A stretch of DNA of 64,000 nucleotides. Origin: Sipunculus nudus. Its lineage: Eukaryota; Annelida; Sipuncula; Golfingiida; Sipunculidae. Positions within the stretch are counted from its first letter, which is position 1. Each line of letters begins with the position of its first letter. The notes beneath the pieces are model-generated. The model did no database searches. It was not told the DNA's origin and saw nothing but the letters and a program-made list of their open reading frames with translations. Position numbers and translations under genes: made by a program. The stretch spans positions 59,526,886 through 59,590,885 of the forward strand of contig CM049322.1 in the NCBI GenBank assembly GCA_026874595.1, read 5' to 3'. Positions 52,660-64,000 of this stretch are shown here, piece after piece.

Positions 52660-54180
52660 TTAGCACAGCTGACTGTAAGTCAACTGAGCTTTAGTGATTT
52701 GTCAGCGTCCGTCGTCCGTCCGTCTGTCTGCCTGCCAGTCGGTCTGCCTGTCTCTCTTTCTGTCTGTTTGACTTGCACGTTTTGACACCGTTGGACCAAT
52801 AAATCTGTAACTGAATATCCGGGGAAATCAATAAAAAATCTACTTAAAAACCTGAAATTAGGTCACTGTAACTGACCCATGTTCTCCAGCTATAGGCCTA
52901 TAAGTACCCCCCCCCCCCCCATAATGGTTAAATAATTGATACAAAACCTCCAGTATCTTAATAATTAATGCTTGGGTTGACCTTAATCTTGCCTTGCATA
53001 TTCACCATGTCAGTCCTGTGAGATCAAGGAAACTACAGTTGGCCACAAGAGGCAGATCGGAGTCCCATGAAACCTCTCCCGGAAGAAAGGAAGCAACCCA
53101 TCATCAGTGGAGGCATACCAAATGCCATAAGGTTCCCTCAGTAAAATAACGTAGGGCCATTTCAGATAAAAAATCTCTAACATTTAGGGGTAACAGAGCC
53201 AGTTTTTAATAAAGATAAAACAGGGTATTGAAGAAATATCATTACACTGGGTCCCAAATGGAATATTGTGTCTCCTACATATCTTAATTAGGATTTCGGA
53301 ATCAAGTATAACAGTATTCCGGCAGCTAGTAATGATAGTACTATTTCATATATACATTTAAAGGGGATACCATAAAGTCAGTTCGGCTTTTGGGTACTAA
53401 GAATAACTGTACAATTGCTCACCTTTCATACAAGAAATATTACAGTGTCACAGTCTGAAGTCCACCATTCTCGGTACTTCTGGGTGGTGTCCATGCACTG
53501 CCGGTACCCCTCGGTCTCCATAAAGCCTCTGCACACCGGAAACAGTCTTTTAATGCATAACATCAGCATTCTGAGTGTGGAACAGTTCATACCATGGTTT
53601 GGTGTGCATTTGAAGGTCTATAGTTACCATACCAAAAACATAACGAAAAAAAAATACAGCTTTTGGTCTTGATTCAGTGCGGCACATAGTAACAGGCATG
53701 TTGTGCAGCCCTAGGGCTTCTTAAAGTTCAAGTTGAGAGAGGTTCTAGCAGAGCTACTGGCCTAGAATCTTCTAATGTAACATTCTGAGACGTCCTTTGC
53801 AAATGTCTATGGAAAACTGAAATTAGGTCACCATGACCTATATTTTGCAAACTATCAGAAAAGATGTCATATAAGCGTGCAGACAGTCAGACAGGGCACA
53901 AATTGTATCCATTAGGCCTAGAATCTTTTAACATAAAATTCAGGGGGGTCCTAGTCAGGTGCCTTGGAAACCTGAAATTAGGTCATGGTGACTTGTGTGA
54001 ATTCCTTAGGAATGGCTGGATGGATTGTCATCAAATTTGGTGTGGTGGTGGGACTTGATGAACTTAAGTTAACATGCATTACGATGATGCCACCTGCATT
54101 ATTAGTTGCCTGTGCAAGGACATATTTTCAACATGTCAGTCGGCTGAGCGTCATGACTCTTGAGCCACTTGTTATAGAAA
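52660..54180 (+). mobile_element. hairpin-headed repeat element, copy B
   Basis: Head AGCTGACTGTAAGTCAACTG (about 52668), microsatellite GTCCGTCGTCCGTCCGTCTG (about 52708), C tract (about 52906-52920), degenerate units and tail GAGCGTCATGACTCTTGAG with CACTTGTTATA (about 54147-54176). Matches copy A in head and tail order. A second tail-like block follows at 54200. Confidence 0.6.
53825..53839. promoter_or_regulatory. ERE-like palindrome in a repeat unit
   Basis: AGGTCACCATGACCT is an exact match to the inverted AGGTCA-n3-TGACCT estrogen-response consensus. Diverged forms occur at the same place in other members: AGGTCACTGCGACCT near 40296 and AGGCCACAGTGACCT near 40770. Motif match only. 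Confidence 0.35.
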
Positions 54181-54210
54181 TATTCTCATAAATAATGTCA
54201 GCTGAGCGCC

Positions 54211-55943
54211 GTGACCCACAGGTCCTTTTTTAAAGTTATTAGGCTTATTGTAAAATCAGTACCTTAAATTTCGCCTAATTTTGACCGTGGCACTTCTTTC
54301 CCTATAAACACTATTGATTGAATTTTCACAGTATGTATAAATAAGGAATTTGTTTTTTTTTAATCTAAAACTTAAAAATTGGGCAAGAAATTGAATTCAT
54401 TTGGAGGCCATTAGCGCCAAGTGTAATACAATAATCTTTTTTCTTTTTTAATTGTACAGCTATATTCTCTCCAATGTAGAAAACTTAACTTGAGATAGCA
54501 ACCTCAGGGAGATTTCCATAGTTAATGCAACATGTTTAAAGGAACTGTTTTCCCTTTAAATAATGTTAACGCATTAAAATAAGATTTAACCAATCATAAA
54601 GCAGAATTATAGATAATTAATGGTACAATTTAGAATTATGAACGCTGAATCAAGTTATATTTTCATATATTTATTATTTTGCAAATTTGTAAAATATATA
54701 TATTTGTCATTAAAAAAGTACATTTGTATGGATAATGCGACATTGTATGAACAAAATAAGGGATAAATGATGGTGCAATAAAATATTGTGAAACAACATA
54801 TATTTAGATATACATGTATATTGGGAATTTATAAGATTAGATATAATAAAAAATGAGGATTTGTTCATTATTTTTTGCCTCAGCAGAATGGAAAATAAAG
54901 GGATTTTTTTTACCATCTGTCTGTTTATTTTTAAATATTTAATAATAATGAGTCAGTTTTATTTTCCTGCAAGAAAGGTAGAATTAAAATACATATCCTG
55001 TATTTATGTTGTAACTCCCACCCCCTGCCATTAAGCTGTTGCACATGTGCAGTGGGGACACTAGTTGTATTGTGTATTGAAATGTTTTTTTTAATGAAAA
55101 TAACAAGGTATTATTAAAATGTTAGGATTAAACTGAAAACGTGTGTCAACTGTCGTAAATGTCAACAATTTATCAAAGAGCTAACCAGTGATCACGGTAA
55201 TAGTTATTTTATGTTTATAAACTGCACAAATGATTTAATTAGAAAACACAATGTCAGATCACAAAATATTGTTTTGCAACAATTCCTTACTCATCTATCT
55301 CTTTTTTTTTATCTCAAATTGTTATTATTTACTATTTTTGCCTTCAAGGTCAACTTCATCTGACCACCCTGATCCATGGGTCCCTTGTTTTTGTAGTCAT
55401 GCTCAACCAAAGTGAATAGTCTTAGTTTCTAATCTTCGTTTCAAAGCATGTTGTAGATAAGGGCACTCATGCATTCCAGCTTAAAGCTCTAGTATTCGAG
55501 CGTGACACCGAACAGCTTGCACTGGGCATAAAAATGAAATGTAACTGTAATTCAGTATTTAACATATCCATGTATTCAGATAATATTTATGATGGACAGA
55601 GTGAGGTAGTTGCTGAGAAAGGGTAGATCTACTGTAGATCAATGCAGTATTCAATGAATATTAATAGTAACTACCACTACCGCTACAATCCAAACAAATA
55701 TTAACTACGAATAATTGATAGTGATTAAAATGTTTAAAAAAATAACATTTTCTATACTGTATTCAAGAATTTATATTTCTAAATTCCTAAATGTTCATAA
55801 ATCTGAATTCAAGTAAACAATGCGCTGGTTTAGGTAGCCATGTTAATATAGGACTGAAGGAAGTGTTATAATGTTTATTGATAAGATCTAAGCACAGACA
55901 GAAATATATGTTATAAATAAAATAAACATTGTCTTTCTTTCAG
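54211..55943. other. end of the long intron, no gene seen
   Basis: AT-rich sequence without coding features, ending in a good pyrimidine tract and acceptor before 55944. Confidence 0.5.
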
Positions 55944-56094
55944 TATATATGTGCAAATAGCAGTATCCAACTGTCAGGAGCCTTATTGGACCATTTATAT
56001 ATTCGGCCATACACAGACTGGCAGAGGTTCTTGACGTGTCTGACTGAATCTGGACAGGAACACATTCTGGATCATCTCCAGAGCACGCGCAGAG
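55944..56094 (+). CDS. NLR-type receptor, coding exon 2 (second half of CARD)
   Basis: Acceptor TTTCTTTCAG, donor AGAG|GTAGAG, 151 nt, phase 0 in and phase 1 out. The peptide completes the CARD: SIQLSGALLDHLYIR, then WQRFLTCLTESGQEHILDHL. The last block is the conserved helix 5-6 signature of CARDs (L..TGQEHL). Together with exon 1 it gives a CARD of about 90 residues, the normal length. Confidence 0.85.
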
Positions 56095-56477
56095 GTAGAG
56101 TGTGGATTTTTTTCCGCAATCCTAATCATAACTCAAAAGCTGCCTATATTTCTTAAGGAATGATTGATTACTTTGTCATTTACATAATAATCACAGTGTA
56201 TGATCTAATTGTTTTACATTTATACATTATTGTATGTGTATGTTATGTCACTTATTTGAATCAATAATTTGTTAATCTCTATTTTATGATAACACAATCT
56301 ATGTACTTTTCCCAAAAGTGCAAGTAGTACACGTAACATGGATGTAGGTAGAAGGGAATATATCCTGCAGTAAGACCAGACGTAGGCAGTGCAAACTAGG
56401 TATATTACACTCACCATAGATGCATTAACATTTCAATACAAAAGAAAATAATCTGCATTAAACTAATTTTTTATCAG

Positions 56478-56692
56478 TGATCAGATCCGTATCGCCATTG
56501 ATTATACTGCAACAGAAGATGGCGAGTATAATTAAACAGCTGTACAATAAGATATCACTGTGGACCCTTCATTCAGACCTCTACAGGATACCAATGGAGG
56601 AGTTGTATGTGAATCTTGTGCTGGTGAAAGAAAAGCAACGTCCACTTGGGAAAGAAGAGCAGCTGCGAGGCTACAAAGATATTTTTAACAAG
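56478..56692 (+). CDS. NLR-type receptor, coding exon 3 (CARD-NACHT linker)
   Basis: Acceptor TTATCAG, donor AACAAG|GTTACC, 215 nt, phase 1 in and phase 0 out. It encodes about 72 residues with the pattern that precedes NACHT domains: IIKQLYNKISLWTLHSD, then PMEELYVNLVLVKEKQRP and EQLRGYKDIFNK. Open sequence 5' of the acceptor and 3' of the donor is intronic. Confidence 0.82.
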
Positions 56693-57045
56693 GTTACCTT
56701 TATACCAGCATTTATCCACACACAAAACATTTTGTCATATGATAGTTGCATTGTGACTACAGTCACTATTATCTTAGTTTCTTTTTAAAAAATGGAAAAC
56801 ACACCAGGTAGAAATTATTAAAAGCGTTACTAATTATCCAAACATAATAAAAGGAATTGATATTTTAGAAAAATCATTGAATGACTTACGATATCTTATA
56901 ATGTGTAACGTAAAGAAAATTGAATTTATTTCATTCGTTTTCTTTTATTTTAGATTTAATAATAATTTTTATTTCATATTCATATTATCATATCTTAATT
57001 AAGATAACTTTATCATTTATACTATACATGATTTATTTGTTTCAG

Positions 57046-59127
57046 TCCGAAAGTCGGAGTACCATATGTTTATCTGGTGAACCAGGTGTTGGGAAGTCTA
57101 CTTTTACAGAACACTTGTGCGTTGAATGGGCCAAGATCAACAATAAGCGTCCCGAAGCGCAGGAACAGACTGATGACACATTTGATAATTACCAGTTTGT
57201 GTTACCTCTCTTCTTGAGAGATGTGAAGAAAGAACAGAGCCTCTGTGATGTAATGGCTGAAGCATATCAGCTTGGACAGAGCAAGGCAGAAGAACTGTAT
57301 CATCACAATAACAAACCTGAAGAACCCGTCCTAATTTTCGTGGACGGGCTCGATGAGTACAGTGACAGCACGTCTGAAGAAATAACAAAACTGCTGCTCA
57401 GACAAATTCTGCCACACATCACTCTGTTTATAACATCTAGATACTCACCAGAATCATTTTTTTTTGCAGAAGATTAACTCCGACCTGATATCGAGGTGTC
57501 TTTAAGAGGGTTCTTAGATGCCGGAGTAAAAGAATATCTGCTTAAATACTTCAATGAAAACGAGAAAAAAAGAGATGCTGTGCTATTGGAGATAATGCAA
57601 TCAGAGGAACTGTTTCATTTCTCCCACTACCCCGCCATCCTGCTGATGATGGCAACATTTGGAGAGGGAAATCAACAACTCCCCAGCACAATCTCAGGCT
57701 TCTATGGAGAATTTGTGGCTTATGTGTTTGCCAGAATGGAGAAAAGGAAATTGAAAGATGTGTTAGACAGAGCAAAATCAACAGAGGAGATTCTTAAAAG
57801 GTACAAAAAACAAATCATGGCTTTAGGTTGCCTGGCAACAGGTAACGTGAAGACACACAAATTGGAATTAAAATTCAAACGTGAAGCTGTCGACAAACAC
57901 ATCAGCTCCGAGGATATAAACAATGGATTTTTAATACAGAAGTGTACCTTCTCCAGAGAAATATTTTACATTTTCATCCATAAAACTGTGCAGGAATATT
58001 TTATTTCTTGCTATCTTGTATATTCAGATATATCTACACAAAAAGATTTACTGCTTCGTTTTTTTCATTCCCGCCAAGCCTTCCTAGAGTCCGCCATGAT
58101 CCGCAGGTTCGTGTCCGGACTTGGTGGATGAAAAATACATCAACAGGTGAAGATGTTGATTGACGGCTCGGAGGAAGAGGTGGCGATAAAGCACACAGAT
58201 CTACAGCTGGAGTATCTGGCTGAGCATCAGGACGCCACACTCACGTTACCCCGCGTGTGAGGTTAAACATCACAGACAGGTACCCGGCGTTCCACTACGT
58301 GAGGTATCTCAGACAAGACGGAGGGGAGTTCGGGAAAATGTAGGTGTCAGGTAATGAGAGACACTGGCGTCTGCTCCAGCACTTACACGCTCCACAACTC
58401 ACCTGTCTAGAACTGGACGGGTATGGGTCACCGCGTCCAGTTGACAAACAATACATCACAAATACGCTAGACAGGACGCTGAAAAAGTTCCCACTCAAAC
58501 AGCTGACTATACGCTATCTACGTAATGGCAATGAAGCGTCTGCATTAGTCAGGGCAGTCGTACACACACAGACGATACATGAGTTGACATTCTGGGACAC
58601 CCCTCTGACCGGTGACAGGATAAAGACGCTGACAGACTGGTTACCGAAATGCCACCTGACATCACTAGAGATGTCTGGCTGTGACCTCACATCACAGGAG
58701 ATGATGGCGGCGCTCAGCATCCTGCCGCCGTCACTACATAAACTGTATGTGAGAAATAACGACCTGACGGACACAGGACAACTTTCAGGTGTCACCCGGT
58801 CACAAATACAGACACTTGACATGTCAGTGTGTCGACTCGCATCACGTGGTGTGTTAGCGGTAATAGACGCAGCCCCGGAGACGTTAACCGACCTTGACGT
58901 CAGTAATAACTGCCGGGAGGGTGAGGGTGACGACCTGGTGAGGGTCACAGAGAGGACGACACGACTAAAAAAAACTTAAAACACTCAACCTAAAAGGCAA
59001 CAGCATGTCACCTGACGTGGTGATAACCATCAAACAGAAACTGACAGAAACACACCTGAAGTTGAAAATAGATTTTCAGCACTTTGGGAAACCACTAACA
59101 GTCAAGAAATGCTGCTTAATGTCATGA
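57046..59127 (+). pseudogene. NLR-type receptor, exon 4 (NACHT and LRRs), interrupted
   Basis: Starts after TTTGTTTCAG, phase 0. NACHT features: Walker A GEPGVGKST (residues about 180-188 of the joined protein), Walker B VLIFVDGLDEY (264-274), and a sensor-like LFITSRYSPE. The C-terminal part has about eight leucine-rich repeats of ribonuclease-inhibitor type (LTCLELDGY, LTSLEMSGCDLT, LHKLYVRNNDLT, LTDLDVSNNC, LKTLNLKGNSM). Full length would be about 860 residues; NLRs act as cytosolic sensors whose NACHT oligomerises on activation. Breaks: in-frame TAA at 57475 inside the NACHT, TGA at 58129, a one-base shift at the C4 run near 58249-58253, TAG at 58341, and a one-base shift in the A8 run 58967-58974, after which the frame is open to TGA 59125-59127. 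The two homopolymer shifts look like sequencing or assembly errors, but three stops are harder to dismiss. Called pseudogene with reserve. Confidence 0.72.
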
Positions 59128-60948
59128 TAGTGTGGATGGTTGTATGGATTATTACTATATATTGTATAGACATTGACCAGTCAGAACAGACAACCCAGAC
59201 ATAAATTAAAAAGAACACACAAACATTAATGAGGGGGGAATTACGAGGCACTGCTTCATGCCTTCATAAAATAGTGACCAGATTTTGTCAATCAAACTCA
59301 AAACGGGAACAAATACAAATAATTTTATAATTAAGATGATTTTTGCATATTACAGTTATTGTAGTAATACGGTATTATTAGTAAAGACTTAGGAATTAGT
59401 GACACGTGGACAAGAGAAGCAACTTCCTGACTGACATCTCAACAGAACACAGACCTGCCTTGCTCCAGGTAATCCGTTACTGAGTGATACAAATAGATTT
59501 TAAATACAAGAATCAATATTCTCAGTATAAATGAAATCCACTTTGAATTAATCCAGTATATGTTTAAATATATCCGTGCTGCCGGTTCTCATATTTTAAC
59601 AATAATAATATAATAAATAATATAACGCCTGCATTAAAATATATATCAGGGCCGGCGGAAGCGGCATAAGGCTGGGCAGGCCAGAGCCTCACCAATATTT
59701 TGCACAACAAAGCACACCAATAGCTGCCCAACAAAGAACAGATATATTTGCAATCACACCCAAACTATATTCCATATCCATAGGCCTACTACCAGCAAAT
59801 TTCCCTGTCAGTCTGCTAAAGGGTTCCTATTACCTACCTTTTGAAAAAGAATTCGTCTGTGTATATATTAATTATCTAAGGGTAATTTTGGTTGTGAAAA
59901 GTTCTTATAAGACCTTGTGAAGGATGTATGAACTTGTTTATCAATAATATGTTTGTAAACACAGCAATGATGACAAGCGGGGAAAACATGTAATACATAT
60001 AATATAATATAATATAATATATATATATATATATAACTCTTTAGAATAGTATGCTCCATCCTCCATATTTTTGACACACACTGATCCATAGTTTGGGAAA
60101 ACTAAATAGGTTGCTGTGTATTTAGTGAAAAAATGTAAGATGTAATACTTTTATATATTGCACATTATTGCTTGTTTCATGAAAAATTATTTTACATTCC
60201 CCATATTTTGCATATTTTATAAAAGCATAAATATTACATATTTTGGAAACTCGTTTATCTAAACGTCGCCTGGATAATACATGTAGTTGTTTTCACGTGA
60301 CCTTGAATAAGGTTCATAATTGTGTTTCACCCATCATCGGTTATTGATATTTATACACACACACACACACATATCCTGTTTTTATGCAATGATGCTCATA
60401 TAACGTATGTCAGACCCTGTGGGTCCGGGGTTGCAGTGCTTACTGTCCTTTTTTAGATGGTAATGTGCTGTTTAGTGACTGTGCTCTTAACATTAAATCA
60501 AGATGTGTCCTTTATAGTATTTACTAAGGGAAATAAGTTATAAATTCTATAGCACAGGTAGAGATTTTCATATTTAACAATTTTTTTTTTTTTATTTCAA
60601 CAGGTTGTTTCTGTGTTAACATCTTGTGTGGAACTACTTTATCATGTTTATACTTACGAATTTGTCTCAGGAGATGGATTTCTGAACATGATATTTATTT
60701 TAACACGGGATGTTTTTTAGATGTAAACCATTAATCTAATTATCAGTGTAATGCAAATTTAACTCAGATTTGGTATAACTTGTTGTAGAAGCAGTACCCT
60801 TCAGTGAGCATTCCAGGCGAATTCTATGTCACACTCAAACTAATAAATCCCATATATTGCACTCTATCTGCGTTATTAAATTATCGGATTAAAATAGATT
60901 CGTTATGCAGGAATACATCCGTGTAGGTGTGTGATGCTGTGTGTGTCG

Positions 60949-60971
60949 GGGGGGGGGGGGGGGGGGGGGGA
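60949..60971. repeat. poly-G tract
   Basis: An uninterrupted G run of about 20 bases, unusual in this AT-rich setting. It belongs to no recognised feature. Confidence 0.9.
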
Positions 60972-61479
60972 GGGAATGAACACAGACGTACTGCAAGGTT
61001 GTACTAAAAAATTACAGGAATGTTGAATCCCGTAATTACCAATGACTACAACATTAAAACTACCAAATACAATCGAACCAGTCTGTATATATACAGTATT
61101 TACTACTTTCCAATTGATCCGCGTAACTTGGGGGGGGGGGGGTAGGCTAATTCTTAAAATATATAATAGTGACAACACGTATGGTATAGTTAGGTAAGAG
61201 TGAAAAGACGTCACTTCCAGTAATATAATCTAATATAATTTATGACATCAGGAAACATATGTTGTTAACTTAATGGATTTTCAGTTATGTGGTTATAAAA
61301 TTAAAGTGTTTGTCTTTATGGCATTGATTTGTCACGCTGATATTCTTGATTTACAATGTATATGTGTGTGTGTGTGACAAATGACCAAACCATGGATAAA
61401 GTTGGTCGAGTAATCTATCTTAACGTGACAGCCCATCACGGATGCATAAGTAACTTAGAAGGCACTGATGGACGAAACG

Positions 61480-62180
61480 GAAGACTATAATATAGGTGGC
61501 ATCACCAGTCATGTGTACTGGATATGAGAAATCCGCCGGAGTCAGATCTACATATTCAATTTCAGACGGTTACATCAAATTACATCTGAGACATGTGTGA
61601 TTTTCACGGAAAAAAAGAAACATCAATTTACATAACGCATAAATGAGTGTAGATGGCACCACCAGTCTTGTATACAAGATAAAACAATCCAAAACATGTG
61701 GCCGTGCAAAATTTCCGGTCGGTACGCCAAACTACTGATGAGAAAGGGCATCAATTGATATATATTCTAATAAAAAAGGAACTGTAGGTGGCGCCACCTG
61801 TCGGGTCTACGACAAAGATCTAAGACGTATAATTTTGCATAACTTCAGGCTCATATATCCATCTACCCCCTGAGCTTTTTGCAATTTTCACCAAAACATA
61901 TTTTATGACGGACGCTATGGAAAACGTTTCTGTGATTTTGTGCGAGGTTAAGGTATCAGATCTATGGTATGGAGTATGAGATGGGAGTACCCAAGACCTA
62001 TGGACATGCACAAGTTCAGCTCAAAACATTGAAGCATTCCTGAGCTATGGTCAATTATCACTTAACAAAGATTCACAGATGGACACTACGCCAAATGGAC
62101 TGAAGTAGGCGCCACCAGTCTTTCTTGGGTACCAGTTCACATGTGACTCGATAGTTCTCAGAGTTCTCCGGAAACGAACT
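61480..62180. repeat. degenerate repeat with GGCGCCACC core
   Basis: The motif T-A-G-G/A-TGGC-ACCACCAGTC recurs near 61495, 61655, 61787 and 62106, each followed by a diverged stretch. The last copy resembles the start of the window (bases 1-140). Confidence 0.55.
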
Positions 62181-64000
62181 CAGCGGCGGCAGTGGTGGAA
62201 CTCGGTTGAAAAATGGTATCCACACAACTCTGTATTGGTGAAAACAGTTATCTAATGTTTTGTAATTTGTTACATAGATGAACTTATTCAACGTTACTCC
62301 TGTCACTTCGCCGTCATTCCGTATCTATGCATAAAGAAGGTGTTTAGCACTAGAGTATGTACGTGTTCTCTTAGACACAGACGTCTGCTTCTATCCAATT
62401 GCCAAGCAATTGTGGTTGTAACAACTACACGAATACTCGGATCCGAGTAATTCTAACTGAGTCCTCTAGTCAAATACTGAATACTCTGGAGAATCGCATG
62501 AAAAAAAATATATGAAAATCCATTTAGTATCCACACAAAAATATATTGCATATATTTAAATCTTGTATATTGTTCAGTGCAAGACAGACCGTGTTCACTA
62601 AATAAATGTGTGGCCTTGGAACACAGTCTCTCTTTCTCTTCCTCCCCACCCCATTTTGTTCCAGTCCCAGAACGCCGACCCTCAGGTTACCACTGCACAT
62701 CCCTGTCCCTGTAACGAACCCTGTAACGCTTGATTTATACTTAATTGCTGAAATCCGCATAAGTGGAACGGCAGCCTGGTAAGATACGGCAACATACTTA
62801 TTAACAGCAACAAATGAAAGAAACTCATCAACTTGACATTCATTGGATTTTTGTTTATACATCAATCAATAATAAATTACTATCCCCGTTATTTGTGCAT
62901 TTCGATTTCCCGTCGGCTTCATTTAGGGTAGGTCTTTATGTTAAGATTCATAGGAAAAAACATGATGACGCCTGAAATAGGATCAGCGGTTAAAGGGTAA
63001 CTCTACAGGAATAACCCGGTGTTTTCTGCTTAATAACTTTAATATAAGTCTCCAGTTAGTTTTCAACAGTCACATCATGCCGCAATATGCCGACAGGTGG
63101 CGGTGTGGTCACCCTTGACTTGGCCGGAGAATGGACTTGTCATTCATTAATGTATCCTCTGTTCAGCTCTGGTCACATACGAGGTTTTTACGGCTGTACA
63201 TGACCGTCCCCAGATGAAGTACGGATAGTGGTCAGGGACTATGCGGTGCTACCACCAGATGAAGATATTTATGGACAGCGCCATCTGTCGGCATATGGAC
63301 AATCATTATGTGGCGTAACGTAGTGTGTGCCAACGTTTACATTTATTTTATCAATCATGACGCATTAACGAATACCTAGGCATACTTCCTGGTTGCTCAT
63401 CCTACTGTGAACAAAGGCTCTCTGAGGCGAAAGTAACGGAATTTCTTGATCAAATTTCTTTTTCCTGCCGCTAGATGGGGTGACGATCAGTTCTGCTGTG
63501 CGCCTGATAATCTTTTACACGGTTTTTGTATCCACGATTTGGAGTTGTTCCGCCCGTCATTTATGACGTGTTTCAATCATATTTAGCTCAACATCCTCTG
63601 TTTGTCGGCCGCTTACACGATATTAACTAATAAAATCAATAAGAATGTTTTCAATCCAATGTACTTAGTGCTCTTAGACTTACCAACTCAAAAGTTACTA
63701 CCAAATAATCCTATAATGCAACTCGCATATTATAAAATTATATAATTTACGTGATTTCTGTCTTTCACTGCGTACATTCACTAGGAGATTCCTCTCAAGA
63801 AATGCCTCTGTTCATCAACATTCTGTCAGTAAACACATCAGTGTTAACAAACGGAAGTATTGTGATATAAGGAGTACTCAGGTGGATACCGGCATATATA
63901 CGGAGATAAAAGGTCCTTAAACATAAAATATCCTTTGCGAAAATCTGGATCGTCTGCCTTGCCGCCAGATGTCCTCGTTGAATGTGCTTGTGTTGTTTTG

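Larger units (their letters stand above)
39957..55943 (+). other. 16-kb intron interrupting the CARD
   Basis: Bounded by GTAGGG at 39957 and TTTCTTTCAG at 55934-55943, both phase 0. It is filled with repeats: the ~155-bp degenerate array, the element at 44712, the 46018 element, the 27-bp minisatellite and the 52660 element. No other credible exon was found inside. Confidence 0.75.
59128..64000. other. downstream region, no gene seen
   Basis: AATAAA at 59612 is a possible poly(A) signal for the NLR gene. A transposon-end-like CAGGGCCGGCGGAAGCGG lies at about 59648, a ~120-bp repeat shared with 43664 at 59872-59990, TA and CA microsatellites near 60000-60035 and 60355-60372, and G tracts at 60949-60971 and 61130-61142. 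From 61480 to 63300 the words GGTGGCGCCACC, GGCGCCACCAGTC and similar recur at irregular spacing, a degenerate repeat. Confidence 0.45.

Noticed and set aside
58514-58948. 144-residue minus-strand open frame
   Set aside because: Shadow of the plus-strand LRR coding sequence.
1-64000. tRNA, rRNA, snRNA genes or CRISPR arrays
   Set aside because: No cloverleaf with A and B boxes, rRNA or U-snRNA core sequence was recognised, and the tandem repeats lack unique spacers.

Overview
The window is eukaryotic, AT-rich and gene-poor. Its few genes have spliced exons with GT-AG borders, and most of the rest is repeats and long non-coding stretches. Three features point to an invertebrate, most likely a bivalve or other lophotrochozoan mollusc: a CARD-NACHT-LRR receptor gene, small BTB-only genes in tandem, and interspersed repeats built of a short hairpin head, GTCC/GTCTG microsatellites and 145-350 bp tandem cores. 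The species cannot be named from the sequence.

Layout. 1445-6901 is a large inverted-repeat (foldback) element with no recognisable gene. 10071-11392 and 19257-20156, both on the minus strand, are two BTB/POZ genes with the same exon structure (a 280-nt first coding exon and a phase-1 intron). Each is preceded by a related non-coding module (12510-13210 and 21143-21820), so gene and upstream region were copied together. Between them lie a 26-bp minisatellite and the wreck of a non-LTR retrotransposon (ORF1 remnant 14972-15665, inverted RT piece 16010-16690, endonuclease/linker piece 17020-18110). 21824-27446 is a 5.6-kb segment bounded by two nearly identical 274-bp direct repeats. 28200-29400 is a repeat element with seven 145-bp units. 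31129-32582 and 44712-45751 are small transposon-like elements with short terminal inverted repeats. 35440-41300 and 52660-54210 are filled with one degenerate repeat family.

The main gene is an NLR-type receptor on the plus strand. The first coding exon (39816-39956, first half of a CARD) is separated by a 16-kb intron from exon 2 (55944-56094, second half of the CARD), exon 3 (56478-56692, linker) and a long exon 4 (57046-59127, NACHT ATPase plus LRRs). Splice phases agree across all joins. Exon 4, however, carries three in-frame stops and two single-base frameshifts at C4 and A8 runs. It is therefore either a decaying gene or a real gene damaged by assembly errors.

No operon-like or previously unknown protein system was found. 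The least ordinary observations are: the interrupted CARD-NACHT-LRR gene with a giant intron inside its CARD; the BTB gene duplication that kept its upstream module but lost one C-terminal tail; the 5.6-kb segment with near-identical direct repeats and no recognisable coding content; and repeat families whose units carry nuclear-receptor-type motifs (DR1 and ERE-like palindromes).
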